Under the pieces are notes generated by a model that did not search any database, was not told where the DNA came from, and saw only the letters and a list, made by a program, of their open reading frames with translations. DNA of 64,000 nucleotides from Pandoraea sp. (GTDB lineage Bacteria > Pseudomonadota > Gammaproteobacteria > Burkholderiales > Burkholderiaceae), in assembly GCF_004297875.1 (NCBI RefSeq), contig NZ_SCSK01000003.1:1-64000 (forward strand), given 5' to 3'. Of the stretch, positions 20,246-30,176 are shown piece after piece; position 1 is the first letter of the stretch, and every line of letters begins with the position of its first letter. The position numbers and the translations under genes are program-made.

Positions 20246-21169
20246 ATGGCGACCGGCTTTTACACGCACCCGGACTGTGTGCTCCATGAAATGGGCGAAT
20301 GGCATCCGGAATGCCCTGCCCGCCTGCAGGCCATTGAAGACCAGTTGATCGCCGGGCGCATCGATGGCCTGCTGGAGCGGCGCGAAGCGCCGTTGGTGGC
20401 GGAAGCGGATATTTTGCGCGCGCATACGCGCGCCCACTGGGATTTCCTGTTGGCCAACGCGCCCAAAAGCGGCTACTTCGCGATCGACGGCGATACGGTT
20501 CTCAACTCTTACTCCCTGAGGGCTGCCCAACGAGCGGCTGGCGCGGCGGTTGCCGCGACCGACGCGGTGCTGGCCGGCGAGCTGGAGAATGCCTTTTGCA
20601 GTATCCGTCCGCCCGGACACCATGCGACTCCCGGCACCGCCATGGGGTTTTGTCTGCTGAATAATATTGCTGTTGCAGTGCGTCATGCGCTCGATGTCCA
20701 TGGCTTGCAGCGGGTCGCCGTCATCGATTTCGACGTGCATCACGGCAACGGCACCGAAGCCGCGTTCGCGGGAGAGTCCCGCGTGCTGATGTGCAGCATT
20801 TTCCAGCATCCGTTTTACCCATACAGCGGCACCGAAAACCCAGCGGCCAACATGGTTAACGTGCCGGTGCCCGCGCGCACCGGCGGGATGGAGGTGCGCG
20901 AAATGATCGACCTGACCTGGCTGCCGCGCCTGGAAGAGTTCAAGCCTCAAATGATCTTCATCTCGGCGGGTTTCGATGCGCACCGCGACGACGACCTCGG
21001 CGGCCTTGCCTTGACCGAGGCGGATTTCAGCTGGATCACCGCGCAGGTCAAGGCGGTTGCGCAGCGCCATGCTCATGGACGCATCGTCAGCTGTCTGGAG
21101 GGGGGATATAACCTGTCGGCGCTTGGTCGCAGTGTCGTCGCGCATTTGAGGGTGCTTGCCGACCTGTAG
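20246..21169 (+). CDS. Histone-deacetylase-like amidohydrolase
   Basis: Zn-dependent deacetylase of the class II HDAC/acetylpolyamine amidohydrolase superfamily (307 aa). The Zn and catalytic pieces are all visible: RPPGHHATPGTAMGFCLLNN (tandem His), DFDVHHGNGTE (Asp and His ligands), and SAGFDAHRDDDLGG (Asp ligand). In bacteria the natural substrate is mostly unknown (acetylpolyamines or acetyl-lysine proteins). The gene lies beside mltB in related genomes. The enoyl-CoA hydratase gene follows after 38 bases. Confidence 0.92.
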   Translation: MATGFYTHPDCVLHEMGEWHPECPARLQAIEDQLIAGRIDGLLERREAPLVAEADILRAHTRAHWDFLLANAPKSGYFAIDGDTVLNSYSLRAAQRAAGAAVAATDAVLAGELENAFCSIRPPGHHATPGTAMGFCLLNNIAVAVRHALDVHGLQRVAVIDFDVHHGNGTEAAFAGESRVLMCSIFQHPFYPYSGTENPAANMVNVPVPARTGGMEVREMIDLTWLPRLEEFKPQMIFISAGFDAHRDDDLGGLALTEADFSWITAQVKAVAQRHAHGRIVSCLEGGYNLSALGRSVVAHLRVLADL

Positions 21170-21207
21170 CCGGACAATTCGCCAGTCTCACAACGAGGAG
21201 TTGAGCA

Positions 21208-22008
21208 ATGAACCAGGAAGCCCAGCCGGATGCTCCCCTGCTGTTGCAAACACGCGATGCCCAGGGTGTCGTAACGCTGACCTTGAATCGGCCACGCCAA
21301 TTCAACGCCTTGTCCGAGGCGATGCTGGATGCGCTGCAGCGGGCTTTGGAAGCTATCGCGGTCGATGAATCGGTGCGGGTGGTGATTATCGGCGGTGCGG
21401 GGCCGGCATTTTGCGCCGGACACGACCTCAAGGAGATGCGCGCCGCACCGTCGCTGGCTTATTATCAGGCGCTGTTTGCCCAATGCAGTCGCCTGATGCT
21501 GACGATTCAGCGTCTTCCCCAGCCGGTAATCGCCCGCGTGCATGGCCTGGCAACCGCTGCCGGATGCCAGTTGGTCGCCATGTGCGACCTCGCCGTAGCG
21601 GCCGACGTCGCGCGATTTGCGGTCTCCGGCATCAACTACGGCCTGTTTTGCGCCACACCCGGTGTGGCGCTGAGCCGGAACGTGTCGCGCAAGCAGGCGA
21701 TGGAGATGCTGCTGACCGGCGAGTTCATCGATGCCAATACCGCGCGTGAGCGAGGCCTCGTCAATCGCGTCGTGCCGTTGGACAAACTCGACGACGACCT
21801 GGGGGCGCTGGCCCGCACGATCTGCGCCAAACCGGCGGTCGCCGTGGCTGCCGGCAAGGGCCTGTTTTATCGCCAACTGGAGACTGGTATCGAAGCCGCA
21901 TACCAGCTGGCGGGGCAGACGATGGCCTGCAATATGATGGCCGGCGATGCCCTCGAAGGCGTTCAAGCCTTCATCGAAAAGCGCCCGCCGCAGTGGTCCA
22001 ACGGCTGA
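21208..22008 (+). CDS. Enoyl-CoA hydratase/isomerase family protein
   Basis: Crotonase-fold protein (266 aa). The first oxyanion-hole segment is AFCAGHDLKEM and the second HGLATAAGCQLVAMCDLAVA. In classical enoyl-CoA hydratase two Glu residues act; here the second region reads AGCQ, as in the ECHDC3-like subgroup that often lacks full hydratase activity. The substrate is unknown. GAGGAG lies 9 bases before the ATG, and it is probably co-transcribed with the deacetylase gene. Confidence 0.88.
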   Translation: MNQEAQPDAPLLLQTRDAQGVVTLTLNRPRQFNALSEAMLDALQRALEAIAVDESVRVVIIGGAGPAFCAGHDLKEMRAAPSLAYYQALFAQCSRLMLTIQRLPQPVIARVHGLATAAGCQLVAMCDLAVAADVARFAVSGINYGLFCATPGVALSRNVSRKQAMEMLLTGEFIDANTARERGLVNRVVPLDKLDDDLGALARTICAKPAVAVAAGKGLFYRQLETGIEAAYQLAGQTMACNMMAGDALEGVQAFIEKRPPQWSNG

Positions 22009-22023
22009 TCGGTGCGCGAGCGC

Positions 22024-22797
22024 TCACCACTGGTTTTCGAGCGCGAGCGGGCCGGGTGTCGCCGAGCGGCTCACCGCATAGCCCATATCTGTGAGCAGTT
22101 TGCGCGTATCACGCACCATTTCGGGGTTGCCGCACACCATGATGCGTGAATGCTGCGGTGAGAGCGTGGCCTTTGCTGCCTGTTCCAGCGCGCCGTTTTC
22201 GATAAGTTGCGTGATACGCCCATCAAGCGTGTCGGGTGCGTTCTCCCGCGTGACTGTTGCCAGATAGCGCAATCTGGCGGTGTGAGTCTCTGGTCCATTG
22301 CGAAGCGCGAAATCCTCGATCTCGTCACGGTAAGTCAAATCCGCGGCCAAGCGCACACTGTGCACCAGGAAGATTCGCTCGAATCGATGCCAGGGTTCCG
22401 GAATTCGTAGCATAGAGATATATGGCGCGAGCCCGGTGCCGGTCGCAAGCAGCCAGAGATCGCGGCCGTCCTCGAAGCGATCGAGCGTCAGGAAGCCATG
22501 GGCGGTATGCGCTACCAGCAATTCGTCGCCTGGCTGCATTTTGGCCAAACGCGGACTGAACTCGCCATTGGGTGCGACTATCGAATAGAACTCCAAATTT
22601 TCTTCATCAGGGGCGCAGACGAACGAGTATGCGCGCCAGACTTCGCTGCCATCTTCCTTGTGCAACCCCAATCTGACGAACTGCCCCGCGGTAAAACGCA
22701 GGCCGGCCGGGCGCGTCGTTTTGAAAGTAAACAAATTCGGCGTCCAGAATTTAATCTGTGTGATGCGTTGCGCAGAAAATTTCTCCGAATCACTCAT
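22024..22797 (-). CDS. fpr: Ferredoxin--NADP(+) reductase
   Basis: FAD enzyme (257 aa) that passes electrons between NADPH and ferredoxin or flavodoxin. The FAD-binding RAYSFVCAPDEE and the NADP-binding LLATGTGLAPYISML motifs are in order. The C-terminal region with MVCGNPEMV and the final GPLALENQW match bacterial subclass I Fpr proteins. An ATG at 22818 would add seven residues. It is convergent with the enoyl-CoA hydratase gene, with only 15 bases between them. Confidence 0.93.
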   Translation of the reverse strand: MSDSEKFSAQRITQIKFWTPNLFTFKTTRPAGLRFTAGQFVRLGLHKEDGSEVWRAYSFVCAPDEENLEFYSIVAPNGEFSPRLAKMQPGDELLVAHTAHGFLTLDRFEDGRDLWLLATGTGLAPYISMLRIPEPWHRFERIFLVHSVRLAADLTYRDEIEDFALRNGPETHTARLRYLATVTRENAPDTLDGRITQLIENGALEQAAKATLSPQHSRIMVCGNPEMVRDTRKLLTDMGYAVSRSATPGPLALENQW

Positions 22798-22892
22798 GAG
22801 ACCGGCTCCAATAGTCATGCTTGAAGTATAGTCCGCACGCCGTGCCAGCGAGCTTTAGCCGGAAAGCCGTTAAGGGCAAAGGGTCTTGTGGG

Positions 22893-23750
22893 TTACGCCG
22901 CCGACGCAGCACTTTGCGAATGGGCCAGCAGCCAGCCGGCCAATTCCTGCAAAACCTGCTCCCGGTCGAGGTCGTTCATGGTTTCATGGTAACTGCCGGG
23001 ATACAGGCGCAGCGTCTTGTCGAGCGAGGCCGAGCCGGCATACAACGCCTGACTGCCGGAAGGCGAGGTCAGGCGATCCTCGGTGCCGTGGAAGATATAC
23101 AGCGGCATGCGCAACGTGCCGCAAGCAGCCAGCACCCTGGACATGGCGTTGAGCAATTCCGCGCCCGTGCGCGCCGGTGTGCCGCCGTAACAGTTGAGCG
23201 GGTCGCTTGCCGCCTGAGCAATGACGGCAAGATCACGCGATATCAGGCGAGTGTCAATCTTGCGCACTGGCAGGCGAGGCAACGCGCGGGCCAGCCAGCG
23301 TCCGACCACAATCAGCGCTTTGGGAATGTCCGCGCCGAGTTGAATGGCTGGGCTGCTCAGGACCAGTCCGCGTACTGCCGGTTGGCGGGTGATTGCATAT
23401 AACGCAGCGATCGTGCCTCCCATGCTGTGGCCTACCAGAAACACGGGTGTCGGACCGCAACGTCGTCGCAGGTCCGTCAGAAACACATCGGTATCGCTCA
23501 GATATTCGTCGAACTTGTCGACATACACTCGCGGGCCGCCGGAGCGCCCGTGACCGCGCAAATCGTAAGCGTAGGTGGCGAAGCCATGCTGGCCGAGGTA
23601 TTCCGCAAGTTTGGCGTATCGGCCGCTATGCTCGCCCATGCCATGCACCAGTGCGATAGCCCCTCGCGGCGCGCCATCGGGCGCTTGCCACGATTGGGCG
23701 AACAAGGGCAGACCGTCGCTGCCGTGCAATTCGTAAGCGGTATGGGGCAT
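22893..23750 (-). CDS. Alpha/beta hydrolase, monoacylglycerol lipase-like
   Basis: Alpha/beta hydrolase (285 aa) of the lysophospholipase/monoglyceride lipase (PldB/Hydrolase_4) group. The oxyanion motif is HGMGEHSGRY and the nucleophile elbow GHSMGGT. The likely acid is Asp in HGTEDRLTSP and the base His in YPGSYHETMND. No signal peptide is seen. The substrate is not certain, but short acylglycerols or lysophospholipids are typical of the group. Confidence 0.88.
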   Translation of the reverse strand: MPHTAYELHGSDGLPLFAQSWQAPDGAPRGAIALVHGMGEHSGRYAKLAEYLGQHGFATYAYDLRGHGRSGGPRVYVDKFDEYLSDTDVFLTDLRRRCGPTPVFLVGHSMGGTIAALYAITRQPAVRGLVLSSPAIQLGADIPKALIVVGRWLARALPRLPVRKIDTRLISRDLAVIAQAASDPLNCYGGTPARTGAELLNAMSRVLAACGTLRMPLYIFHGTEDRLTSPSGSQALYAGSASLDKTLRLYPGSYHETMNDLDREQVLQELAGWLLAHSQSAASAA

Positions 23751-23870
23751 GATGGGCGCGGCCGAGCATTAAAGCCGCTATTCGATCATAGTCGCTACCT
23801 CGGGCGCGAGGGCGGCACTAGAGGAAAAATCCCAAAATCAAAGTGGGAATTCGCTGGTTTTCAATTAAAA

Positions 23871-23886
23871 TAGCACGATCGTTCGA
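23871..23886. promoter_or_regulatory. Palindromic operator-like site upstream of etfBA
   Basis: TAGCACGATCGTTCGA is an imperfect palindrome with 12 of 16 symmetric positions around ACGATCGT. Its size and symmetry fit a TetR-family operator, and TetR regulators control fatty acid and acyl-CoA genes in betaproteobacteria. It lies about 70 bases before the etfBA -10 box, so the regulatory geometry is uncertain. Confidence 0.4.
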
Positions 23887-23935
23887 AGCGAGTTTATCGC
23901 ATCAAACTCATCAAAAGCGCAAAAAACACCGCAAT

Positions 23936-23962
23936 TTGCATCATGATGCCTGTGGTTATAAT
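23936..23962 (+). promoter_or_regulatory. Sigma-70 promoter of etfBA
   Basis: TTGCAT (23936-23941) and a perfect TATAAT (23957-23962) with 15-base spacing; reading the -35 as TTTGCA gives 16. GGAGG follows at 23991-23995, well placed for the etfB start at 24002. Confidence 0.7.
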
Positions 23963-24001
23963 GGCGCTGGAATGATGTGAATACCATTGTGGAGGAAGTT
24001 G

Positions 24002-24751
24002 ATGAAAATTCTGGTACCGGTCAAGCGGGTGGTGGATTACAACGTCAAGGTCCGCGTCAAGAGCGATGGCAGCGGCGTGGACATTGCCAATGTGAAGATG
24101 TCGATGAACCCGTTCGACGAAATCGCGGTGGAAGAGGCGGTGCGGCTCAAGGAAGCGGGCGTGGCAACCGAAGTGATCGCCGTGTCGTGCGGCGCCACGC
24201 AATGCCAGGAGACGCTGCGCACGGCGCTGGCGATCGGCGCGGACCGCGCGATCCTGGTCGAGTCTGGCGAGGAACTGCAGCCGTTGGCCGTAGCCAAGCT
24301 GCTCAAGGCGCTGGTCGACAAGGAGCAGCCGCAACTGGTGATCCTGGGCAAGCAGGCGATCGATGACGACAGCAACCAGACCGGCCAGATGCTGGCCGCG
24401 CTCGCCGGCCTGCCGCAGGCGACTTTCGCCTCCAAGGTAGTGGTGGCCGACGGCCAGGCGCAAGTCACGCGCGAGGTCGATGGCGGGCTCGAGACGCTGG
24501 CGCTGAATCTGCCGGCGGTGGTCACCACCGATCTGCGCCTGAACGAGCCGCGCTACGTGACGCTGCCCAACATCATGAAGGCCAAGAAAAAGCCGCTGGA
24601 GACGGTCACGCCCGAGGCGCTCGGGGTGGACGTCGCGCCGCGTCTGAAAACCCTCAAGGTGAGCGAGCCGGCCAAGCGCAGCGCCGGGGTCAAGGTGCCC
24701 GACGTGGCCACGCTGGTCGACAAGCTGAAGAACGAAGCCAAGGTATTGTGA
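24002..24751 (+). CDS. etfB: Electron transfer flavoprotein subunit beta
   Basis: Small subunit (249 aa) of ETF, which takes electrons from acyl-CoA dehydrogenases and passes them to ETF-quinone oxidoreductase. It starts [16 protein letters not shown] and contains [18 protein letters not shown] and the AMP/adenine-binding [17 protein letters not shown], the ETF beta signature. GGAGG is well placed before 24002. It is followed by etfA and an acyl-CoA dehydrogenase gene. Confidence 0.97.
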   Translation: MKILVPVKRVVDYNVKVRVKSDGSGVDIANVKMSMNPFDEIAVEEAVRLKEAGVATEVIAVSCGATQCQETLRTALAIGADRAILVESGEELQPLAVAKLLKALVDKEQPQLVILGKQAIDDDSNQTGQMLAALAGLPQATFASKVVVADGQAQVTREVDGGLETLALNLPAVVTTDLRLNEPRYVTLPNIMKAKKKPLETVTPEALGVDVAPRLKTLKVSEPAKRSAGVKVPDVATLVDKLKNEAKVL

Positions 24752-24762
24752 GGGAAGCCGTC

Positions 24763-25698
24763 ATGAGCATTCTTGTAATTGCAGAACACGACAATCAGAG
24801 CATCAAGGCCGCCACGCTGAACACCGTGAGCGCAGCGGCGCAGTGCGGCAGCGACGTGCACGTGCTGGTGGCGGGCGCCAATTGCAGCGGCGCGGCCCAG
24901 CAGGCGGCCAAGATCGCCGGGGTGAGCAAGGTGCTGGTCGCCGATGCGCCGCATCTGGCCGACGGGCTGGCGGAGAACGTCGCTGCCCAAGTGCTGGCGA
25001 TCGCCCAGGGTTACAGCCATATCCTCGCGCCGGCCACGGCGTACGGCAAGAACATCGCGCCGCGCGTGGCGGCGCTGCTGGACGTCGCGCAGCTCTCCGA
25101 CATCACCCGCGTGGAGAGCGCAGACACGTTCGAGCGGCCGATCTATGCGGGCAACGCGCTGGCGGTGGTGCAAAGCGCAGACGCGGTGAAGGTCATCACG
25201 GTGCGCAGCACGGGGTTCGACGCGGCGGCGGCCGAAGGCGGCAGCGCGGCCATCGAGAACGTGACGGCGGCAGCCGACGCAGGCCTGTCGCGCTTCGTGG
25301 GGCGCGAGGTCACCAAGCTGGACCGGCCGGAGCTGACCTCGGCCAAGATCATCGTCTCGGGCGGTCGCGGGCTGGGTTCGGGCGAAAACTACACGAAGGT
25401 GCTCGAGCCGTTGGCGGACAAGCTGAACGCGGCGCTGGGCGCTTCGCGCGCGGCGGTCGACGCAGGCTACGTGCCCAACGATTATCAGGTCGGGCAGACC
25501 GGCAAGATCGTCGCGCCCCAGTTGTACATCGCGGTGGGCATCTCGGGCGCGATCCAGCATTTGGCCGGCATGAAGGATTCGAAGGTGATCGTGGCGATCA
25601 ACAAGGATCCGGAGGCGCCGATCTTCTCGGTGGCGGACTACGGCCTGGTGGGCGATCTGTTCACCGTGGTGCCGGAGCTGATTGGCGCGTTGGGCTGA
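24763..25698 (+). CDS. etfA: Electron transfer flavoprotein subunit alpha
   Basis: Large ETF subunit (311 aa) carrying FAD. An N-terminal ETF domain is followed by the FAD-binding C-terminal domain with [43 protein letters not shown] and [21 protein letters not shown] use ATG 24763; an in-frame GTG at 24748 overlaps the etfB stop and is an alternative. A strong terminator follows, so the dehydrogenase gene has its own promoter or is reached by read-through. Confidence 0.97.
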   Translation: MSILVIAEHDNQSIKAATLNTVSAAAQCGSDVHVLVAGANCSGAAQQAAKIAGVSKVLVADAPHLADGLAENVAAQVLAIAQGYSHILAPATAYGKNIAPRVAALLDVAQLSDITRVESADTFERPIYAGNALAVVQSADAVKVITVRSTGFDAAAAEGGSAAIENVTAAADAGLSRFVGREVTKLDRPELTSAKIIVSGGRGLGSGENYTKVLEPLADKLNAALGASRAAVDAGYVPNDYQVGQTGKIVAPQLYIAVGISGAIQHLAGMKDSKVIVAINKDPEAPIFSVADYGLVGDLFTVVPELIGALG

Positions 25699-25734
25699 GC
25701 CACGCGAGAACACCCGGCAGGTGAAGCAAAAAGC

Positions 25735-25766
25735 AAGGGCGCATGGCAATTTCCTGCGCCCTTTTT
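25735..25766 (+). terminator. Rho-independent terminator after etfA
   Basis: AAGGGCGCA/TGCGCCCTT stem with an 11-base loop and a T-run. Confidence 0.85.
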
Positions 25767-25830
25767 CTCGGTCTCGCGCGGCGTGCATCCCGCGGAACAA
25801 CACATTTTTTTAATGTCAAAGGAGACGGCC

Positions 25831-27612
25831 ATGAGCTATCAAGCGCCTGTCAAGGAAATGTTGTTTGTCATGAACGAATTGGCCGGACTGGCGCAAGTGG
25901 CGGCATTGCCGGGCTTCGAGGATGCCACGCCGGAAACGGTGCAGGCGGTGCTGGAGGAGGCCGCCAAGTTCAATCAGGAGGTGGTCGCGCCGTTGAACGT
26001 CACCGGTGACAAGTACCCCAGCACCTGGCAGGACGGCAACGTTCACACGACTCCCGGTTTCAAGGAGGCATTTCGCCAATTCGGCGAAGCTGGCTGGCAG
26101 GGGGTGCTGCACCCGCAGGCGTACGGAGGGCAAGGGTTGCCGAAACTGGTAGCGACCGCCTGCAACGAGATGCTCAATGCCGCGAATCTCTCGTTTGCCC
26201 TCTGTCCGCTGCTCACCGATGGCGCCGTCGAGGCCTTGTTGACCGCCGGCAACCCGGCGCAACAGCAGCTTTATGTGCCGCGCCTGCTGTCGGGGCAATG
26301 GACTGGCACGATGAACCTGACCGAGCCGCAGGCAGGGTCCGACCTGGCACTGGTGCGCACGCGTGCCGAACCACAGGCCGACGGTAGCTACAAGCTATTC
26401 GGCACCAAGATATACATCACCTATGGCGAGCACGACATGGCCGAGAATATCGTCCATCTGGTGCTGGCGCGAACCCCCGATGCCCCCGAGGGAGTAAAAG
26501 GCATCTCGCTGTTTATCGTGCCCAAGTTCCTGGTCAACGACGATGGCACGCTCGGGGCGCGCAATGACGTGCATTGCGTATCGATCGAGCATAAATTGGG
26601 CATCAAGGCGAGCCCGACGGCTGTGTTGCAATTCGGCGACCATGGCGGAGCGACTGGCTACTTGGTCGGCGAACTCAATCACGGCCTCGAGTATATGTTC
26701 ATCATGATGAACGCCGCCCGGTTTGCTGTCGGCATGCAGGGTGTGTCGATTGCCGATCGCGCTTACCAGAAGGCGGTGGCATACGCCCGCGAGCGGGTGC
26801 AAAGCCGGCCAGTCGACGGCTCGGCGCGCCAGGCGGTCACCATCGTCCACCACCCAGACGTCAGGCGCATGCTGATGACCATGCGTGCCCAGACCGAGGG
26901 CGCACGGGCGTTGGCTTATGCGGCGGCTGGCGCGTGCGACATCGCGCACCATCACCCCGATGCTCAGGTGCGGCGCGACAATGCGGCGATCTATGAATAT
27001 CTCGTGCCGATCGTCAAGGGATGGAGTACCGAGATGTCGCTGGAGGTCACCAGCCTGGGCGTGCAAGTGCATGGTGGCATGGGATTCATCGAAGAAACCG
27101 GTGCGGCGCAATACTACCGCGACGCAAGGATCCTGACGATTTACGAGGGCACCACGGCCATCCAGGCCAATGACCTGGTGGGGCGCAAGACGGTGCGCGA
27201 CGGTGGCGCTGCGGCCAGGGCGCTATGTGCCGAAATTGAAGCGACCGAGGCACAATTGACGGCCCAGGGCGAGGCCGGCGCGGCCATCGGCCGGCGTCTG
27301 GCGGCGGGGCGGCAGGCATTGCTGCGCGTGGTCGACTTCGTGGTCACCCAGACCAAGTCGCAGCCCAATGCCGTCTTTGCCGGCAGCGTGCCGTACTTGA
27401 AACTCGCCGGTATTGTATTGGCCGGCTGGCAATTGGGTCGCGCTTTCCTCGCGGCGCAGCGTCGATTCGACGAGGACAAGGCATTTTATGGCGCGAAGCA
27501 AGTCACCGCGCGCTTTTTCGCCGATCATGTGCTGACGCAGGCGCCAGGCCTGGCTACCGCCATCATCGAAGGTGGCGAGGGGGTGCTGGCGTTGACCGAA
27601 GCGCAGTTCTGA
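25831..27612 (+). CDS. Acyl-CoA dehydrogenase, large C-terminally extended type
   Basis: FAD-dependent acyl-CoA dehydrogenase (593 aa) for fatty acid beta-oxidation, giving electrons to the ETF encoded just upstream. N-terminal, middle (NLTEPQAGSDLALVRTRAEP, FAD contact) and C-terminal domains are present, with QVHGGMGFIEETGAAQYYRDARIL near the active site, followed by an extra helical C-terminal domain (about 470-593) found in the 60-kDa class. The chain length of its substrate cannot be read from sequence. AAAGGAG precedes the ATG at 25831. Confidence 0.94.
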   Translation: MSYQAPVKEMLFVMNELAGLAQVAALPGFEDATPETVQAVLEEAAKFNQEVVAPLNVTGDKYPSTWQDGNVHTTPGFKEAFRQFGEAGWQGVLHPQAYGGQGLPKLVATACNEMLNAANLSFALCPLLTDGAVEALLTAGNPAQQQLYVPRLLSGQWTGTMNLTEPQAGSDLALVRTRAEPQADGSYKLFGTKIYITYGEHDMAENIVHLVLARTPDAPEGVKGISLFIVPKFLVNDDGTLGARNDVHCVSIEHKLGIKASPTAVLQFGDHGGATGYLVGELNHGLEYMFIMMNAARFAVGMQGVSIADRAYQKAVAYARERVQSRPVDGSARQAVTIVHHPDVRRMLMTMRAQTEGARALAYAAAGACDIAHHHPDAQVRRDNAAIYEYLVPIVKGWSTEMSLEVTSLGVQVHGGMGFIEETGAAQYYRDARILTIYEGTTAIQANDLVGRKTVRDGGAAARALCAEIEATEAQLTAQGEAGAAIGRRLAAGRQALLRVVDFVVTQTKSQPNAVFAGSVPYLKLAGIVLAGWQLGRAFLAAQRRFDEDKAFYGAKQVTARFFADHVLTQAPGLATAIIEGGEGVLALTEAQF

Positions 27613-27634
27613 TTGTTATCACGAGCAATGCAAG

Positions 27635-27658
27635 AGGTCGCGGCAACTACCGCGACCT
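27635..27658. terminator. Hairpin between two convergent genes
   Basis: AGGTCGCGG/CCGCGACCT, a perfect 9-bp stem with a 6-base loop, between the converging acyl-CoA dehydrogenase and ald genes. No proper T-run follows on either strand, so its terminator function is likely but weak. Confidence 0.5.
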
Positions 27659-27680
27659 TGCCAGCGGGGCTCGCGCTCGC

Positions 27681-28814
27681 TCAGGCTCGCCCAGGTAAAT
27701 GAGCGATGGCGCTCGAAGGGGCTTGATACCGATAGTTCAACGCCTGCGCGACTTCGGCGTTTGTCACTTCGCCATTGGCGACGTTCAGACCGTTGAGCAG
27801 ATGCGGGTTTGCCTCGAGGGCGCCGCGCACGCCTTGTTCGGCGAGTTGAAGAATGAATGGCAGTGTCACATTGTTGAGCGCCTTTGTGGATGTCCGCGGC
27901 ACGCCGCCCGGCATATTGGCGACGCAGTAATGCACAATGTCGTCGACGACGTACACAGGGTCGGCATGCGTGGTCGCGCGCGAGGTTTCACAGCAACCAC
28001 CCTGATCGATCGCCACGTCGACAATCACCGCGCCACGCTGCATCAGACCCAGCATATCGCGCGTAATCAGCTTGGGTGCCGCCGCCCCCGGAATCAGCAC
28101 GCCGCCGACCACCAGATCGGCGTCACGCAAATGCTGTTCGATCGCGTGGCGGGTCGAATAAACGGTCTTGATGCGGCCGCCGAACTGGGCCGATAGCCGG
28201 CGCAGAACGTCCACCGAGCGGTCGATCACTATCACTTCGGCACCCATCCCGCAGGCGATGGTGGCGGCATTGGAGCCAACCACGCCGCCACCGAGAATCA
28301 CGATTTTGCCGGGTTCGACGCCCGGTACCCCCGAGAGCAGCAGCCCCAGGCCGCCATGCGATTTCTCCAGGGCGCTGGCGCCCGCTTGAATCGCCATGCG
28401 GCCAGCGACTTCGGACATCGGTGCCAGCAGAGGCAGCCCCCCCTGGGACGAGGTCACGGTTTCATAAGCAATGCAGGTCGCGCCGCTCTTGACCAGATCA
28501 GCCGTCTGCTCGGGGTCCGGCGCCAAGTGCAAGTACGTGAAAAGCGTTTGCTCGGGCCGCAACCGCGCTCGCTCGACGGCTTGGGGCTCCTTGACTTTGA
28601 CGATCAGTTCGGCACGCTCGAAAACTTCCGCCGCGCTAGTTGCAATATGGGCGCCGGCGGCAACATAGGTCTGATCGTCCATGCCGATGCCTTCGCCGGC
28701 ACGGCTCTCGATCCAGACTTCGTGGCCGTGCGCGACCACTTCGCGCACGGCGCCGGGCGTCATGCCGACGCGAAACTCATTGTTCTTGATTTCCTTGGGT
28801 ACGCCGATTTTCAT
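27681..28814 (-). CDS. ald: Alanine dehydrogenase
   Basis: NAD-dependent oxidative deamination of L-alanine to pyruvate and ammonia (377 aa). The N-terminus MKIGVPKEIKNNEFRVGMTP with the substrate-binding Arg, the KVKEPQ lysine segment, and the NAD-binding VILGGGVVGSNAAT are diagnostic. It is downstream of dadA on the same strand but separated by a terminator. Together dadA (D-alanine) and ald (L-alanine) give pyruvate from both enantiomers. The nearby Lrp-type regulator is a likely controller. Confidence 0.96.
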   Translation of the reverse strand: MKIGVPKEIKNNEFRVGMTPGAVREVVAHGHEVWIESRAGEGIGMDDQTYVAAGAHIATSAAEVFERAELIVKVKEPQAVERARLRPEQTLFTYLHLAPDPEQTADLVKSGATCIAYETVTSSQGGLPLLAPMSEVAGRMAIQAGASALEKSHGGLGLLLSGVPGVEPGKIVILGGGVVGSNAATIACGMGAEVIVIDRSVDVLRRLSAQFGGRIKTVYSTRHAIEQHLRDADLVVGGVLIPGAAAPKLITRDMLGLMQRGAVIVDVAIDQGGCCETSRATTHADPVYVVDDIVHYCVANMPGGVPRTSTKALNNVTLPFILQLAEQGVRGALEANPHLLNGLNVANGEVTNAEVAQALNYRYQAPSSAIAHLPGRA

Positions 28815-28856
28815 GGCTGTCTCCTGTCATGCTGTGCTCTGATGCAGTGGTGGAAT

Positions 28857-28880
28857 AAAAAAAAGGCGCTCGAGAGCGCC
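28857..28880 (-). terminator. Rho-independent terminator after dadA
   Basis: GGCGCT-CGAG-AGCGCC hairpin. The A-run at 28857-28864 becomes a U-run for the minus-strand transcript. Confidence 0.85.
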
Positions 28881-28889
28881 GCTCGCGTA

Positions 28890-30176
28890 TCAGGCATAAG
28901 CCGGTTGCCGCACACCGACGGGTTCGCCCAGGTAACGGGCTACCGATAAGTCGTCCGCGGCGATGGCTGGCCGACGGCCGGAGATCAAGTCGGCCAGCAG
29001 TTGGCCCGAGCCGCACGACATGGTCCAGCCAAGCGTGCCGTGCCCCGTGTTCAGGAATAGATTGTTGACTGGCGTGGCGCCGACGATCGGCGTGCCGTCC
29101 GGCGTCATTGGCCGCAAACCTGTCCAGAAACTGGCCTCGGCGGTGTCGCCTGCACCGGGATACAGATCATTGACGACCATCTCCAGCGTGGCGCGCCGTT
29201 GTGTCTTGAGGCGGTTGTCGTAGCCGACGACCTCGGCCATGCCGCCGACGCGGATGCGATTGTCGAAACGTGTGATCGCAATCTTGTAGGTTTCATCCAG
29301 CACGGTCGACACGGGGGCAGCGCGTTCGTCGGCGATGGGTACGGTGATCGAATATCCCTTGAGCGGATACACCGGAATATCGACGATGCCGCGCAGGAAC
29401 GGGGTCGAATACGAACCGAGCGCGACCACGTAGGCATCGGCGGTAATGATTTGCTCGCCCGAGCGGACACCGCTGATTTCATCGCCGTTCGTCAACAGCC
29501 CGTCGATCGGTGTGTCGTAGCGAAATTGCACGCCCAGACTCTCGGCCATCGCGGCCAGGCGCGTCGTGAACAACTGGCAGTCGCCGGTCTCGTCATTGGG
29601 CAAGCGCAGGCCACCCGTCAGCTTGTGGCTGACGGCCGCCAGCGCCGGCTCGACCCGTGCCAGTTCGGCGGGCGAGAGCAGTTCGAAGGGCACACCCGCT
29701 TGCTCGAGCACGGCGATGTCGCGCGCTGCGTTATCGAGTTGCGCTTGCGTACGGAACAACTGCAACGTGCCTTGCTGGCGCCCCTCGTATTCGATGCCGG
29801 TTTCTGCGCGCAAGGCACGGAAGCAATCGCGGCTGTACTCGGCCAAGCGCACCATGCGCTCCTTGTTGACCGCGTAGCGACTGGCAGTGCAGTTGCGCAG
29901 CATATGGTAGAGCCAGCGCAACTGGAACAGCGAGCCGTCGGCGCGAATGGCCAACGGCGCGTGGGTCTGGAACAGCCATTTGACGGCTTTGAGCGGGATG
30001 CCTGGGGCCGCCCACGGTGAAGCATAACCCGGAGAGATCTGTCCGGCATTGCCGAAACTGGTCTCCAGCGCGGGGCCGGGCTGGCGGTCGAGGACGGTGA
30101 CCTGATGGCCGGCCCGTGCGAGATAGAAGGCGCTGGCAGTACCAATGACGCCGCTACCGAGAATGACCACCCGCAT
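28890..30176 (-). CDS. dadA: D-amino acid dehydrogenase small subunit
   Basis: FAD enzyme (428 aa) that oxidises D-amino acids, chiefly D-alanine, to 2-keto acids and feeds electrons to the respiratory chain. The FAD-binding N-terminus [28 protein letters not shown] and the [20 protein letters not shown] block are diagnostic of DadA. The C-terminal block with [14 protein letters not shown] and [16 protein letters not shown] completes the fold. The gene is divergent from an Lrp-family regulator, a common arrangement in which Lrp controls D-alanine catabolism. Confidence 0.95.
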   Translation of the reverse strand: MRVVILGSGVIGTASAFYLARAGHQVTVLDRQPGPALETSFGNAGQISPGYASPWAAPGIPLKAVKWLFQTHAPLAIRADGSLFQLRWLYHMLRNCTASRYAVNKERMVRLAEYSRDCFRALRAETGIEYEGRQQGTLQLFRTQAQLDNAARDIAVLEQAGVPFELLSPAELARVEPALAAVSHKLTGGLRLPNDETGDCQLFTTRLAAMAESLGVQFRYDTPIDGLLTNGDEISGVRSGEQIITADAYVVALGSYSTPFLRGIVDIPVYPLKGYSITVPIADERAAPVSTVLDETYKIAITRFDNRIRVGGMAEVVGYDNRLKTQRRATLEMVVNDLYPGAGDTAEASFWTGLRPMTPDGTPIVGATPVNNLFLNTGHGTLGWTMSCGSGQLLADLISGRRPAIAADDLSVARYLGEPVGVRQPAYA

